From Bradyrhizobium sp. MOS002 (lineage in GTDB: Bacteria; Pseudomonadota; Alphaproteobacteria; Rhizobiales; Xanthobacteraceae), in assembly GCF_003020115.1 (NCBI RefSeq), contig NZ_PYFX01000015.1, positions 1 to 64,000 of the forward strand: a DNA stretch of 64,000 nt. Reading direction: 5' to 3'. Shown in pieces: positions 35,298 to 43,237 of the stretch (position 1 is the first letter of the stretch; each line of letters starts with the position of its first letter). The position numbers and the translations under genes are program-made. The notes below the pieces were generated by a model. The model ran no database searches. It saw only the letters and a program-made list of their open reading frames with translations, and was not told the DNA's origin.

Positions 35298-35752
35298 TCA
35301 GACTCGTGCTGGCCGGGCTCTGGGTATGCATCCTCACCGCGGGAACGAGTTATGCCGTGGCCTATTGGAAGGAAAATGGCAGCCTGCTGCCTGCAAAGGA
35401 CGAATATCTCGACGGGCTGCAGTACCAGAAGACGCGCGCCCTGAGCGTACCCATGGTCGAGAGTGGCAACGTGCAGGGCTACATCGTCGCTCGCTTCGTC
35501 TACACCGTGGAGGCGCGGACCATGCACCAGCTCAACGTTCCGCCCGAGCCGTTCGTCGTCGATGAAGCCTTCCGCAGGATCTATGCCGACGACCGACTCG
35601 ATTTCAGAAAACTCGCCCGTTACGACCTCTCCATCCTCACGACGGCCATCAAGCAGCGTGTCAACGAGCGAATGCAGGCCGAAGTTGTCCAGGATGTCCT
35701 TGTCGAGGACTTCAATTACGTGTCGAAGGAAGAATTCCAGCAGAAGCCCTAG
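35294..35752 (+). CDS. Membrane-anchored FliL-like protein of unknown role
   Basis: The 152-residue protein has an N-terminal TM or signal anchor (LVLAGLWVCILTAGTSYAVAYW) and a periplasmic domain ending DLSILTTAIKQRVNERMQAEVVQDVLVEDFNYVSKEE. The tail resembles FliL-type domains (long helix, then a V.DV.v.DF strand), but the true fliL is at 14937. It is the last plus-strand gene of the flagellar cluster and converges with lafR. Confidence 0.6.
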   Translation: MIRLVLAGLWVCILTAGTSYAVAYWKENGSLLPAKDEYLDGLQYQKTRALSVPMVESGNVQGYIVARFVYTVEARTMHQLNVPPEPFVVDEAFRRIYADDRLDFRKLARYDLSILTTAIKQRVNERMQAEVVQDVLVEDFNYVSKEEFQQKP

Positions 35753-35760
35753 GCTATTAC

Positions 35761-35783
35761 CGCTTCTGATTGGATCAGAAGCG
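35761..35783. terminator. Short hairpin after the last plus-strand flagellar gene
   Basis: A 10-bp perfect stem (cgcttctgat with atcagaagcg) encloses a tgg loop, 8 bases after the stop at 35752. There is no T-run. Confidence 0.5.
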
Positions 35784-35863
35784 CAGCGCTAGAATCATAT
35801 TTGGACGCGAGCCGCAGCGTCGGTACTGCCGCGCCTCTGTTCGCCGTTGACGTCGCTGAAAGT

Positions 35864-35902
35864 ACAACGGCCTCTGCGAAGGTGGTTCGCAGAGGCCGTT
35901 GT
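35864..35902. terminator. Bidirectional terminator between the flagellar operon and lafR
   Basis: A perfect 17-bp stem (35864-35880 with 35886-35902) surrounds a ggtgg loop in the gap between convergent genes. It is flanked by short AT runs, so it can stop transcription from either side. Confidence 0.8.
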
Positions 35903-35927
35903 CGGTTTCGTGGCAGCGCGCTGCCGA

Positions 35928-36698
35928 TCAGTTTCCGGCCGGATACGCCGTCGGAGCGGCATGCGCCCTGTTCAACAGGATGCCGACCTCGTCGAGTTCC
36001 TGCATCGGCACGTCGATGGTTTCGCCGGCCGGGATGTCGAGGCGGTACCCGACATAACGCCGGGCCACGATCGCATCGAAGCCGAGGCGGTCGCGGAGTT
36101 TCTTGCGCAGCTTGCTGACGTGGCTCTCGATTACACTCTCGTCGAATGTCGCTTCGAAGATGCCGTAGACCGCGTTGAAGATCTGCGTCTTGGTGACCCA
36201 CTTGCCGTGGTTGCTGACCATATATTCGAGAATGCGCAGTTCGCGGCGGGGCAGGGTGAGAGCGTGGCCAGCGATCTCGGGGTCACGTCCGTTGAAGAAG
36301 ACCTGGATCCTGGTCTCGCAGGGCCTCGGCAGTTCCCCGACCCGGCGGCGCGCAATTGCGGCCGTTCGGGCGAGGATCTCGCGGAGATGAATCGGCACGT
36401 GGACGACGTCATCGACGCCCGACTCGAAGAGCTCCAGCGTGTTCTTGAGCATCTTCTGGCCGCTCATGGCGATGATGGGAGCCGAGGAGCGTTTGCGCAT
36501 CGCCCGCGGCAGGCTTCCGCGGGTGTCGCAATCCCCGAGGAGGAAGGCGTCCACCGCCGCCAGATCCGATTCACTCGCAGACTGCAGCCAGTCCCAGAAT
36601 TCTCCGGAGGAGAAGCCGATCGACGATACACCTTCGCGAACGAGCCCTCCGACATAGCTGTTCGTGACGCTCTCGCGATCATCAACGATAATATACAT
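35928..36698 (-). CDS. lafR: OmpR-type flagellar regulator (FtcR/LafR family)
   Basis: The 256-residue response-regulator-like protein has an N-terminal receiver-like domain (MYIIVDDRES) and a C-terminal winged helix at about 128-222 (HALTLPRRELRILEYMVSN; ESVIESHVSKLRKKLRDRLGFDAIVARRYVGYRL). FtcR in Brucella and LafR in Bradyrhizobium are the master regulators of such flagellar clusters. The receiver looks atypical: the usual phospho-acceptor position appears to be Gly55 with Asp56 beside it, and the conserved lysine before the KP proline is Val101. ATG 36698 starts the domain; further upstream the frame is not protein-like. Confidence 0.88.
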   Translation of the reverse strand: MYIIVDDRESVTNSYVGGLVREGVSSIGFSSGEFWDWLQSASESDLAAVDAFLLGDCDTRGSLPRAMRKRSSAPIIAMSGQKMLKNTLELFESGVDDVVHVPIHLREILARTAAIARRRVGELPRPCETRIQVFFNGRDPEIAGHALTLPRRELRILEYMVSNHGKWVTKTQIFNAVYGIFEATFDESVIESHVSKLRKKLRDRLGFDAIVARRYVGYRLDIPAGETIDVPMQELDEVGILLNRAHAAPTAYPAGN

Positions 36699-37517
36699 CA
36701 GTTTTTCGCCCCTGTTTCGCACTTGTTGCGGCCGGTTCGTTGTTGTGATGCCCGGCTCGGCAACTGTGCTGTTTGACGATATTCCTTCCCGCGAACCGTT
36801 GTTATGGTTTCGATATTCGCGGGCAGCCCTACGCATTCAGTGCCTGCGTCTCGCAGGCCTGCTACTTCGACTCGATACTGAACGCTTACTGCGTGAGGCT
36901 CGGCGGGTGTCTTACGGATCACCTCGCGGAGCGGATTGAGAAAGCGACCTAGAACAGTTGCGCCAAGTTGCTCATCGCGTCCGAACGCTGCTGTACTGTG
37001 TCGATCCCCTCGCCAAGTGGCGAGAATCACTTGAGTAGGACCGTAACAATTGCCGATTTCCGATCAAGCGTCCGCAACTAAGCGATTGCTACACGTGCTT
37101 GATGCTGTTGGTTTGTTTCGAGTTGTTTCTTTGTATGTTCAATCGCAACAGTTGATTTGGAATTCGAACTAGTTTTGCACCGTGGCGGTTCTAAAGTTCC
37201 GCATCCCCGTATGATTACAGCTATTTTGGGTGGTGCTGCGCTTCATGCACATTGAGGGGTTTTCAACCCGGGATTGACTCTCCTCGGCGAGTTTCCACAT
37301 GCGACAATTCGACTCATGTATGGCGAGGCGACTCCAGCTTGGCGAAATCTTGGCGAGGGTGTGTCTTTCGAGTCGCACTCTCGCCACGTGCGTGACGCGT
37401 TTGACTCATGTGACGTCGCATCGTGCCCGATGAAAAGTTTTCGACGCGCACGTTCCAGACAAGCTTCGACAAATAATGTCACCGTTCGACAGATCGAACC
37501 GAACGGAGCATTCTCGC
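36699..37517. promoter_or_regulatory. AT-richer regulatory region between lafR and the membrane protein gene
   Basis: An 819-bp divergent intergenic region is much less GC-rich than the genes, above all at 37060-37270. It contains a perfect dyad CTCGCCA-AG-TGGCGAG (37009-37024) and an 11-bp-period direct repeat CTTGGCGA at 37338-37345 and 37349-37356. Further TGGCGAG words lie nearby, for example at 37321. I see no gene in it. Repeats with an 11-bp period are typical of OmpR-type binding sites, so lafR autoregulation is possible. Confidence 0.45.
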
Positions 37518-38486
37518 ATGTTGTCCGATGGACAAGCTCGTCCCAACGCGACCGCCGATGTTTCCGCAGCGGCGAAGCCGGCTGCGGAGACGCGCGATGC
37601 CAGGGACAATTCGGCGCCGACCGCCAATCCTTCTGCGACTGCCAAGCCTTCTGCGACTACCAAGCCTGCTGCGAACACCAAGCCTGCGTCGGCAGCAGCG
37701 AGCGATGAAGCTCTGGCGAAAGAGGCGCTCGAGGGTTTGAAGCGCATTCGCGCCAAGGCGCGCCTCGACAAGATGGCAATCCCCAAGCTTACGCCGACCG
37801 TAATCAAGCCGGCCGTGATCGTGGCCAAGCCGCCGCCGCCGCGTCCGACATGGGTCGCGCCGCTCGCGACATTGGCGGTCGCTGCGATCCTGGTGGTCTG
37901 CGCCTGCACCGGCGTGATCGCCTATCTCACCACGCAGCCCGCCCAGAGCAACGTCGCGGCCAATACTGAGATCAGGAATCTGCGCGAGACGGTGGCGCAA
38001 CTGCGCAGGCAGGTGTCGGGCGTGTCCGATAATCTCGACGGCCTGCGCACCGCGGTCGATCAATCGAGCAAGGCGACCAATGACCGTTTTGGCCGTTTTG
38101 GCGAGAATCTGGACCGCATCGAACGGGTGAGCTCGTCCTCGACGGTGAAGCTCGACAAGCTTGCCCAGGCGCAGACGCAGGCTCCGGCGCCCGTCGTCTC
38201 ACAGCCAATGCCGATGATGGCTTCGGCCGCTACGCCCGAGATCACGGGATCCGTAGCTCCGTCCGAGCGCATTTCGGCGTTGCGCAAGACGGTCAAGGGC
38301 TGGTCGGTCCGCCAGGCTTACGAGGGGATTGCGATCCTGCAAGGCCCCAACGGCGTCGTCGAGGCGGTGCTGGGACAACAGGTGCCCGGCCTTGGCCGCA
38401 TCGAGGAGATCAGAAACGAGAACGGACGTCTGGTGGTTGAGTCCAGCGGGGGCGTCATCTATTCGTCGCGCAAGGCAACGCCCTGA
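37518..38486 (+). CDS. Unknown single-pass membrane protein with coiled coil
   Basis: The 322-residue protein has a low-complexity N-terminus with repeated (S)ATxKPxA units (about 37-55), a basic segment, one TM (APLATLAVAAILVVCACTGVIAYLTT, about 110-135), a coiled coil (about 145-205) and a small C-terminal beta-rich domain (VKGWSVRQAYEGIAILQGPNGVVEAVLGQQVPGLG). ATG 37518 with GGAG 9 bases upstream is chosen over ATG 37476, which has no such site. It lies between lafR and the second MarR paralogue and converges with the latter. Function unknown. Confidence 0.75.
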   Translation: MLSDGQARPNATADVSAAAKPAAETRDARDNSAPTANPSATAKPSATTKPAANTKPASAAASDEALAKEALEGLKRIRAKARLDKMAIPKLTPTVIKPAVIVAKPPPPRPTWVAPLATLAVAAILVVCACTGVIAYLTTQPAQSNVAANTEIRNLRETVAQLRRQVSGVSDNLDGLRTAVDQSSKATNDRFGRFGENLDRIERVSSSSTVKLDKLAQAQTQAPAPVVSQPMPMMASAATPEITGSVAPSERISALRKTVKGWSVRQAYEGIAILQGPNGVVEAVLGQQVPGLGRIEEIRNENGRLVVESSGGVIYSSRKATP

Positions 38487-38500
38487 TCGAGGGCCGCCTT

Positions 38501-39079
38501 CTATTTGCGGTGATGCTCGAAGCTGGTGCATAGCAGATCGACCTCCGCCTCCGCGATCGGCGCCCGAAACAGGCGGCAGCTGAACTCGGCCGTCGTCCTG
38601 CTGTCCGTGGTGCCGCGATCTTCGCGGAGGAAGATGCATCGCTTGCAGACGTCGGTATGGTGCCGCTGTTCGGCTGCGTCCGACTGATCCAGAACGTGGC
38701 GGAGCGCGTCGCGGAAGCTGACCTTCGCCTCGTCCTCGAGGACGGTGATGGCCTCGACGAGGACGTTGACGGGGTCGCGCACCAGGAACTTCTTACCCTG
38801 TTGTGTCACGCTCAGCATCACGGACCGCTTGTCCTGGGCCGAGCGCTTTCGCTCGAGATAGCCGAGCCGCTCCAGCTCGCCGATGATGAACGAGGCTGTG
38901 CCGCGCGTGGTGCCGACGTAACTCGCGAGGGCCGACGGCGTCCGGGAAAACCGGTTGGCGCGGGAAAGGAAACGCAGCGCCATCCACTCGCGGTCGCGCA
39001 AGCCGTGCTTGGCGCCTTCGAACCACAGGATCCGGGCGACCTGTTCCAGCAGTTCAATCGATTCGCGAGCCAAGTTCAT
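38501..39079 (-). CDS. MarR-type winged-helix regulator with C-terminal Cys4 motif (copy 2)
   Basis: This 192-residue paralogue of the regulator at 499-1134 has the same winged-helix core and C-terminal cysteines Cys145, Cys148, Cys168, Cys184 (C-x2-C-x19-C-x15-C), ending in the shared LLCTSFE segment. Cysteines outside this motif in copy 1 are not conserved here, so selection acts on these four. The region 26-52 is almost identical between copies. The upstream region has a TCAATTGA palindrome (39107-39114) that might be an operator. Flanking of the flagellar cluster by both copies suggests a role in its control, which is inferred. Confidence 0.82.
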   Translation of the reverse strand: MNLARESIELLEQVARILWFEGAKHGLRDREWMALRFLSRANRFSRTPSALASYVGTTRGTASFIIGELERLGYLERKRSAQDKRSVMLSVTQQGKKFLVRDPVNVLVEAITVLEDEAKVSFRDALRHVLDQSDAAEQRHHTDVCKRCIFLREDRGTTDSRTTAEFSCRLFRAPIAEAEVDLLCTSFEHHRK

Positions 39080-39495
39080 TTCAATTCCAGGTCGGTAAAT
39101 CTTAATTCAATTGAGCTTTTGGTAGCGCAATCCGGGCGGGTGATAATGAAGATCCCGAAGGAGGTGGAACCTTCCGGCCGTGGAACTAGAGCGTCACGAA
39201 GAAAGTTCGAGTAAATCGCCCGGCTCAACTCTTCTGAAAATTTCAGTCAAATGACCGCGGTGTACGCGCAAATTCCGATAGCGCGGGATGTGCGTGCAAC
39301 ATGATGTGTCGTTGCGACCACCGCAAAGCCCATTTGTTGCGTCATGCGCTCGGAATTGGGCGAGCAGGCGGATCGGCCGCAACTCGTGGCAGCGGAAAGG
39401 GAGACGGAGGAACCGCCGTTTTCGGTTAATGGATGTTGCGTTGCAATGCGGCCAGGCGGTTAAATCGAAATAGGATCGAGCCCGGGAATGCCAGA
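39080..39495. other. Intergenic region between MarR copy 2 and the MFS gene
   Basis: About 416 bp hold no supported gene. TCAATTGA at 39107-39114 lies just upstream of the MarR gene. GGAAC at 39182-39186 followed after 17 bases by AGTT partly matches the general-stress ECF (EcfG) promoter pattern on the plus strand. Confidence 0.35.
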
Positions 39496-40794
39496 GTGTC
39501 GTCCGTGATCGAGCAAGTGAAGCCGTTCAGCGTCAGGCGCGCAGCATTGGCCGCCACCGTCGGCAACATGCTCGAGTTCTACGACTTCATCACCTACAGC
39601 TTCTTCGCCATCCAGATCGGCCATACCTTCTTCCCGACGGGGAGCGAGTACCGCAGCCTGATGCTGTCGCTGGCGACCTTCGGCGCGGGTTTCGTGACGC
39701 GGCCGATCGGCGGAATCATGCTCGGGATCTATTCCGATCGGATCGGCCGGCGGCCTGCCATGCTGCTGAGCTTTGCGCTCATGGGGCTATCGATCCTGAC
39801 CATCGCGCTCACGCCGTCCTATCAATCGATCGGCCTTGCCGCGCCCGTCATCGTGATCGCGGCGCGTATGGCGCAAGGCTTTGCCTTGGGCGGGGAGGTT
39901 GGACCGACCACCGCCTATCTGATCGAGATCGCTCCGCCCGAGCATCGCGCGCTGGTGGTGGCCTGGCAACCGGCGAGCCAGGAGATCGCCGCGACCGCGG
40001 GCGCGCTCGTTGGCGTCATCCTGAGCAGGACGATGGCGCCGGAGATGCTCGACGCCTATGGCTGGCGGGTGGCGTTCCTGATCGGGGCGGTGTGCCTGCC
40101 GTTCGGCTTCTGGATGCGTCGAACGCTGCCCGAGACGATCCCGCAGGCCGAAGCCGGTGCCCGCACAGCCGAGCACACCAGTCATTTTTCGCAGGCGAGA
40201 CGGCACCTTGGCATCATCGGACTTGCGCTGATGATCCTGGCAAGCGGCACGATCTCGACCTACGTCACCCAGTATATGACGACCTATGCGCAGAACACGC
40301 TGCATGTGTCGTCGACCCTGGCTTTCACCGTGTCGTTGGTCAGCAACGGCATCCAGTTTCTCGGCGCGCTGGTCGGGGGCTGGCTGGCAGATCGTCTCGG
40401 TCGCAAGCCGGTGATGATCTGGCCGCAGCTCGCAACGCTGCTGCTGACCTACCCGACCTTCCTGTGGATCGTCCGTGCGCCCGGCGCGTTGTCGCTCCTG
40501 GTTGGTTTCGGCGTCCTGTCCGTCATCGGTTCGCTGCCGTTCACTGCGTTCTACGCGACCTTCACCGAGGCGCTGCCCCAGAACATCCGCGGCGGTGTGT
40601 TCGCGACCGTCTATGCGGTCGCGATCGCCAGCTTCGGCGGGACGGCGCAGCTCGTGGTGACCTGGCTCCTCCACGTCACCGGCAATCCGCTGGCGCCGGC
40701 CTGGTACCTGCTGCTTGCGGCGATCGTCGGACTTGTCGCGATGAGCCTGATGCCCGAAACCGCGCCGGTGAAACAGCGTCAGAACAAGACCTGA
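39496..40794 (+). CDS. MFS metabolite:proton symporter
   Basis: The 432-residue protein has about 12 TM segments. The opening NMLEFYDFITYSFFAIQIGHTFFP and the loop IYSDRIGRRPAML are typical of the metabolite:H+ symporter branch (citrate, alpha-ketoglutarate, proline/betaine carriers). Substrate unknown. Start GTG 39496 has GGGA upstream; the frame upstream from 39433 is not protein-like. No obvious operon partner. Confidence 0.85.
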   Translation: MSSVIEQVKPFSVRRAALAATVGNMLEFYDFITYSFFAIQIGHTFFPTGSEYRSLMLSLATFGAGFVTRPIGGIMLGIYSDRIGRRPAMLLSFALMGLSILTIALTPSYQSIGLAAPVIVIAARMAQGFALGGEVGPTTAYLIEIAPPEHRALVVAWQPASQEIAATAGALVGVILSRTMAPEMLDAYGWRVAFLIGAVCLPFGFWMRRTLPETIPQAEAGARTAEHTSHFSQARRHLGIIGLALMILASGTISTYVTQYMTTYAQNTLHVSSTLAFTVSLVSNGIQFLGALVGGWLADRLGRKPVMIWPQLATLLLTYPTFLWIVRAPGALSLLVGFGVLSVIGSLPFTAFYATFTEALPQNIRGGVFATVYAVAIASFGGTAQLVVTWLLHVTGNPLAPAWYLLLAAIVGLVAMSLMPETAPVKQRQNKT

Positions 40795-40907
40795 AAGCAA
40801 GGCCTGAAAGCGGCGCGCTCGCAGGCTGGTGATTTGCGTTTCACCGGCAATTGTTGGCGAATGCGTCGCCTGAAGGATCAGGGGCGCGCATCAGGAAGGA
40901 CGAACCG

Positions 40908-41795
40908 ATGAGTATCGAAACCACCATGACATCCGACGTCGTCGGGCTGACCAAGGTCGCCCCGGTCTCGCGCCGCGGATTCATGAGCGCCACCGCGGCG
41001 GTTGCGGCCGGCTACACGCTTGCGGCAGGGCCCGTGCGCGCCGAGGCGATCACCACTGATACCGGCGGCCTCCAGACCGGCGACGTCAAGATCAAGGTCG
41101 GCTCCGAGGAGATGCCTGCGTATTTCGCTCGCCCCGCCGGCAACACCAAGGCGCCGGTGATCATCGTGGCGATGGAGATTTTCGGCCTGCACGAATACAT
41201 CAAGGACGTGACGCGGCGCCTCGCCAAGCTCGGCGCATTCGCGATCGCGCCCGACTATTATTTCCGCAAGGGCGTCGATTTGACCAAGGTCGCCGAGATC
41301 AAGGACCTGCTGCCGATCGTCAATGCCAAGCCGGACGGCGAACTGCTGTCCGATCTGGATGCGACGGTGGCTTGGGCGGGATCGCAGGGCGGAGACACCG
41401 CGAAGCTCGGCATCATCGGCTTCTGCCGCGGCGGACGCACCGTCTGGGAATATGCCGCTCATAGCGGCAGCCTCAAGGCTGGTGTTGCGTTCTACGGCAC
41501 AGTGGTCGATCCCGCCAATCCGCTGTGGCCGAAGAGCCCGATGCAGCTCGCGCCCGAGATGAAGGCGCCGGTGCTCGGCCTCTATGGCGGCGCCGATACT
41601 GGTATTCCCGTCACTCAGGTCGAGCAGATGAAAGCCGCGCTCGAGCAGAACAAGAAGACGGCCGAATTCAAGATTTATCCGGAAGCGCCGCACGGCTTCC
41701 ATGCCGACTACCGCGGCAGCTATCGCAAGGACGCCGCAGAAGATGCCTGGAAGCAAGCCCAAGCCTGGTTCAAGATGTATGGCGTGTTGAGCTGA
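40908..41795 (+). CDS. Dienelactone hydrolase family protein, Tat-exported
   Basis: The 295-residue alpha/beta hydrolase has a nucleophile Cys173 in GFCRGG and a late histidine in YPEAPHGFHAD, the dienelactone hydrolase triad type. The N-terminus carries a twin-arginine signal (SRRGFM, residues 21-26, then an alanine-rich core ending VRAEA), so it is probably periplasmic, although most family members are cytoplasmic. A strong AGGAAGGA supports ATG 40908. A terminator follows. Confidence 0.87.
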   Translation: MSIETTMTSDVVGLTKVAPVSRRGFMSATAAVAAGYTLAAGPVRAEAITTDTGGLQTGDVKIKVGSEEMPAYFARPAGNTKAPVIIVAMEIFGLHEYIKDVTRRLAKLGAFAIAPDYYFRKGVDLTKVAEIKDLLPIVNAKPDGELLSDLDATVAWAGSQGGDTAKLGIIGFCRGGRTVWEYAAHSGSLKAGVAFYGTVVDPANPLWPKSPMQLAPEMKAPVLGLYGGADTGIPVTQVEQMKAALEQNKKTAEFKIYPEAPHGFHADYRGSYRKDAAEDAWKQAQAWFKMYGVLS

Positions 41796-41807
41796 CGCTG
41801 ATTTAGA

Positions 41808-41836
41808 AGGGCGGCCCGAGCGGCCGCCCTTTTTAT
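41808..41836 (+). terminator. Rho-independent terminator
   Basis: A 9-bp stem (agggcggcc with ggccgccct) with a 5-nt loop is followed by ttttta. It lies between the convergent hydrolase and beta-lactamase-like genes and could serve both. Confidence 0.88.
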
Positions 41837-41851
41837 TCCACGGCGTCGATC

Positions 41852-43117
41852 TCACTTCACCATCGCGCCATAGACGATGTCCTGCACCTGCTCGCGATAA
41901 TATTTGCGCAGGTCGCCCGGCGCGGCCGTTCCCACCACCACCACGAGACGCTCCTTGGGGTCGCAGAAGAACTGCGTCCCGTAGGCGCCGTTCCAGGTGA
42001 ACTCGCCGGGATTGCCGGGGACCGACGACAATCCCTCGCTGGTGCGGACCGCGACCGAGAGGCCAAAGCCGAAGCCGGCGCGATGCGGCTCGATGTTCGC
42101 CACGTTGTTCTTGATCTCCGGGCCGAGATGATTGGTCGTCATGTGATGCACGGTCTTGGGACCGAGGATGCGCTGGCCATCGAGCTCGCCGCCGTTGAGC
42201 AGCATCTGCCCGAAGCGGATATAGTCGCCGACGGTCGCAAACGAGCAGGCGCCGCCGCAGTCGGATTTTGTCGGCGTGTCCAACAGCTTGATGGCTTGCG
42301 GCTTGCCGGTCAGCGGATCATTGGCGAACGGGCGGGCGAGGCGAGGGCGCTGTGCGTCGGTCGGATGGAAGGTCGCGTCATTCATGCCGAGCGGCTGCCA
42401 GACATTGGCAGCGAGATAGTCGCCTAGCTTCTGCTCGCTCACCTTCTCGACGACGGCGCCGAGCACGTCGATCGAGAAGCCGTATTCGAACTCCGTCGAG
42501 GGCTGATGCGCCAGCGGCAGTTTGGTGATGCGATCGATGAAGGCCTGGGTGTCGCCTTCGATCGCCGGCGCGGTGCCTTCCGGATATTGCCGTGCCACCG
42601 GGCTCGCGCTGTCCGGGCGACCGCCATACATCAGGCCGGACGTGTGTCGATACAGATCGTGAATGAAGATCGGCGATGCCTGCGGTTCGAGTTTCAATGA
42701 ACCGTCGCCCTGCTGAACGCCCACTTTCATGTCGGCAAAGCCGGGATAATAGTCGGACAGTTTGGCCTGGAGCGGCAGCTTGCCCTGTTCCATCAACGTC
42801 AGGCCCGCGACCGCGGCCATCGGCTTGGTCATCGAGGCCAATGCGAAGATCGCGTCAACAGGCATCGGCGTGCCCTTGTCCGGATCGAGCATGCCATAGG
42901 CCTTGTAGTGCACGAGCTTGCCGTCCCGCGCCACCGCCACGACGGCGCCGGGCACGCGCTTGGCGGCGATCTCGCGGGCGAAGAAATCGTCGAGCCGGAC
43001 AAGGCCTTGTCTGGAGAAGCCCACATCGTCGGGATTGGTTTCGGGCAGCGGCGCGGCGCGCGCTACGCCGAACGTGATGACGGCAGCCGCCGCCGCGATC
43101 GTGGCGATCTTCTTCAT
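41852..43117 (-). CDS. Secreted serine hydrolase of the beta-lactamase/esterase family
   Basis: The 421-residue protein has a signal peptide (KKIATIAAAAAVITFGVARAAP), an active-site SxxK motif SMTK (95-98) and conserved blocks such as YGMLDPDKGTPMPVDAIFALASMTKPM and FEYGFSIDVLGAVVEKVSEQ. This is the class C beta-lactamase-like family, which includes esterases and D-aminopeptidases; substrate unknown. GGGAGGA precedes ATG 43117. Confidence 0.87.
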   Translation of the reverse strand: MKKIATIAAAAAVITFGVARAAPLPETNPDDVGFSRQGLVRLDDFFAREIAAKRVPGAVVAVARDGKLVHYKAYGMLDPDKGTPMPVDAIFALASMTKPMAAVAGLTLMEQGKLPLQAKLSDYYPGFADMKVGVQQGDGSLKLEPQASPIFIHDLYRHTSGLMYGGRPDSASPVARQYPEGTAPAIEGDTQAFIDRITKLPLAHQPSTEFEYGFSIDVLGAVVEKVSEQKLGDYLAANVWQPLGMNDATFHPTDAQRPRLARPFANDPLTGKPQAIKLLDTPTKSDCGGACSFATVGDYIRFGQMLLNGGELDGQRILGPKTVHHMTTNHLGPEIKNNVANIEPHRAGFGFGLSVAVRTSEGLSSVPGNPGEFTWNGAYGTQFFCDPKERLVVVVGTAAPGDLRKYYREQVQDIVYGAMVK

Positions 43118-43237
43118 TGAATCCTCCCAAGCGCGAGCTCGTTATGCAGTGGCCCGCTCGGTGGTTAGATCACGACCGCACCGGCGGGAAGTCAAGCGCG
43201 GGCAGGGCATGTCTGCAACGCCGGGAATGCCGGAACC

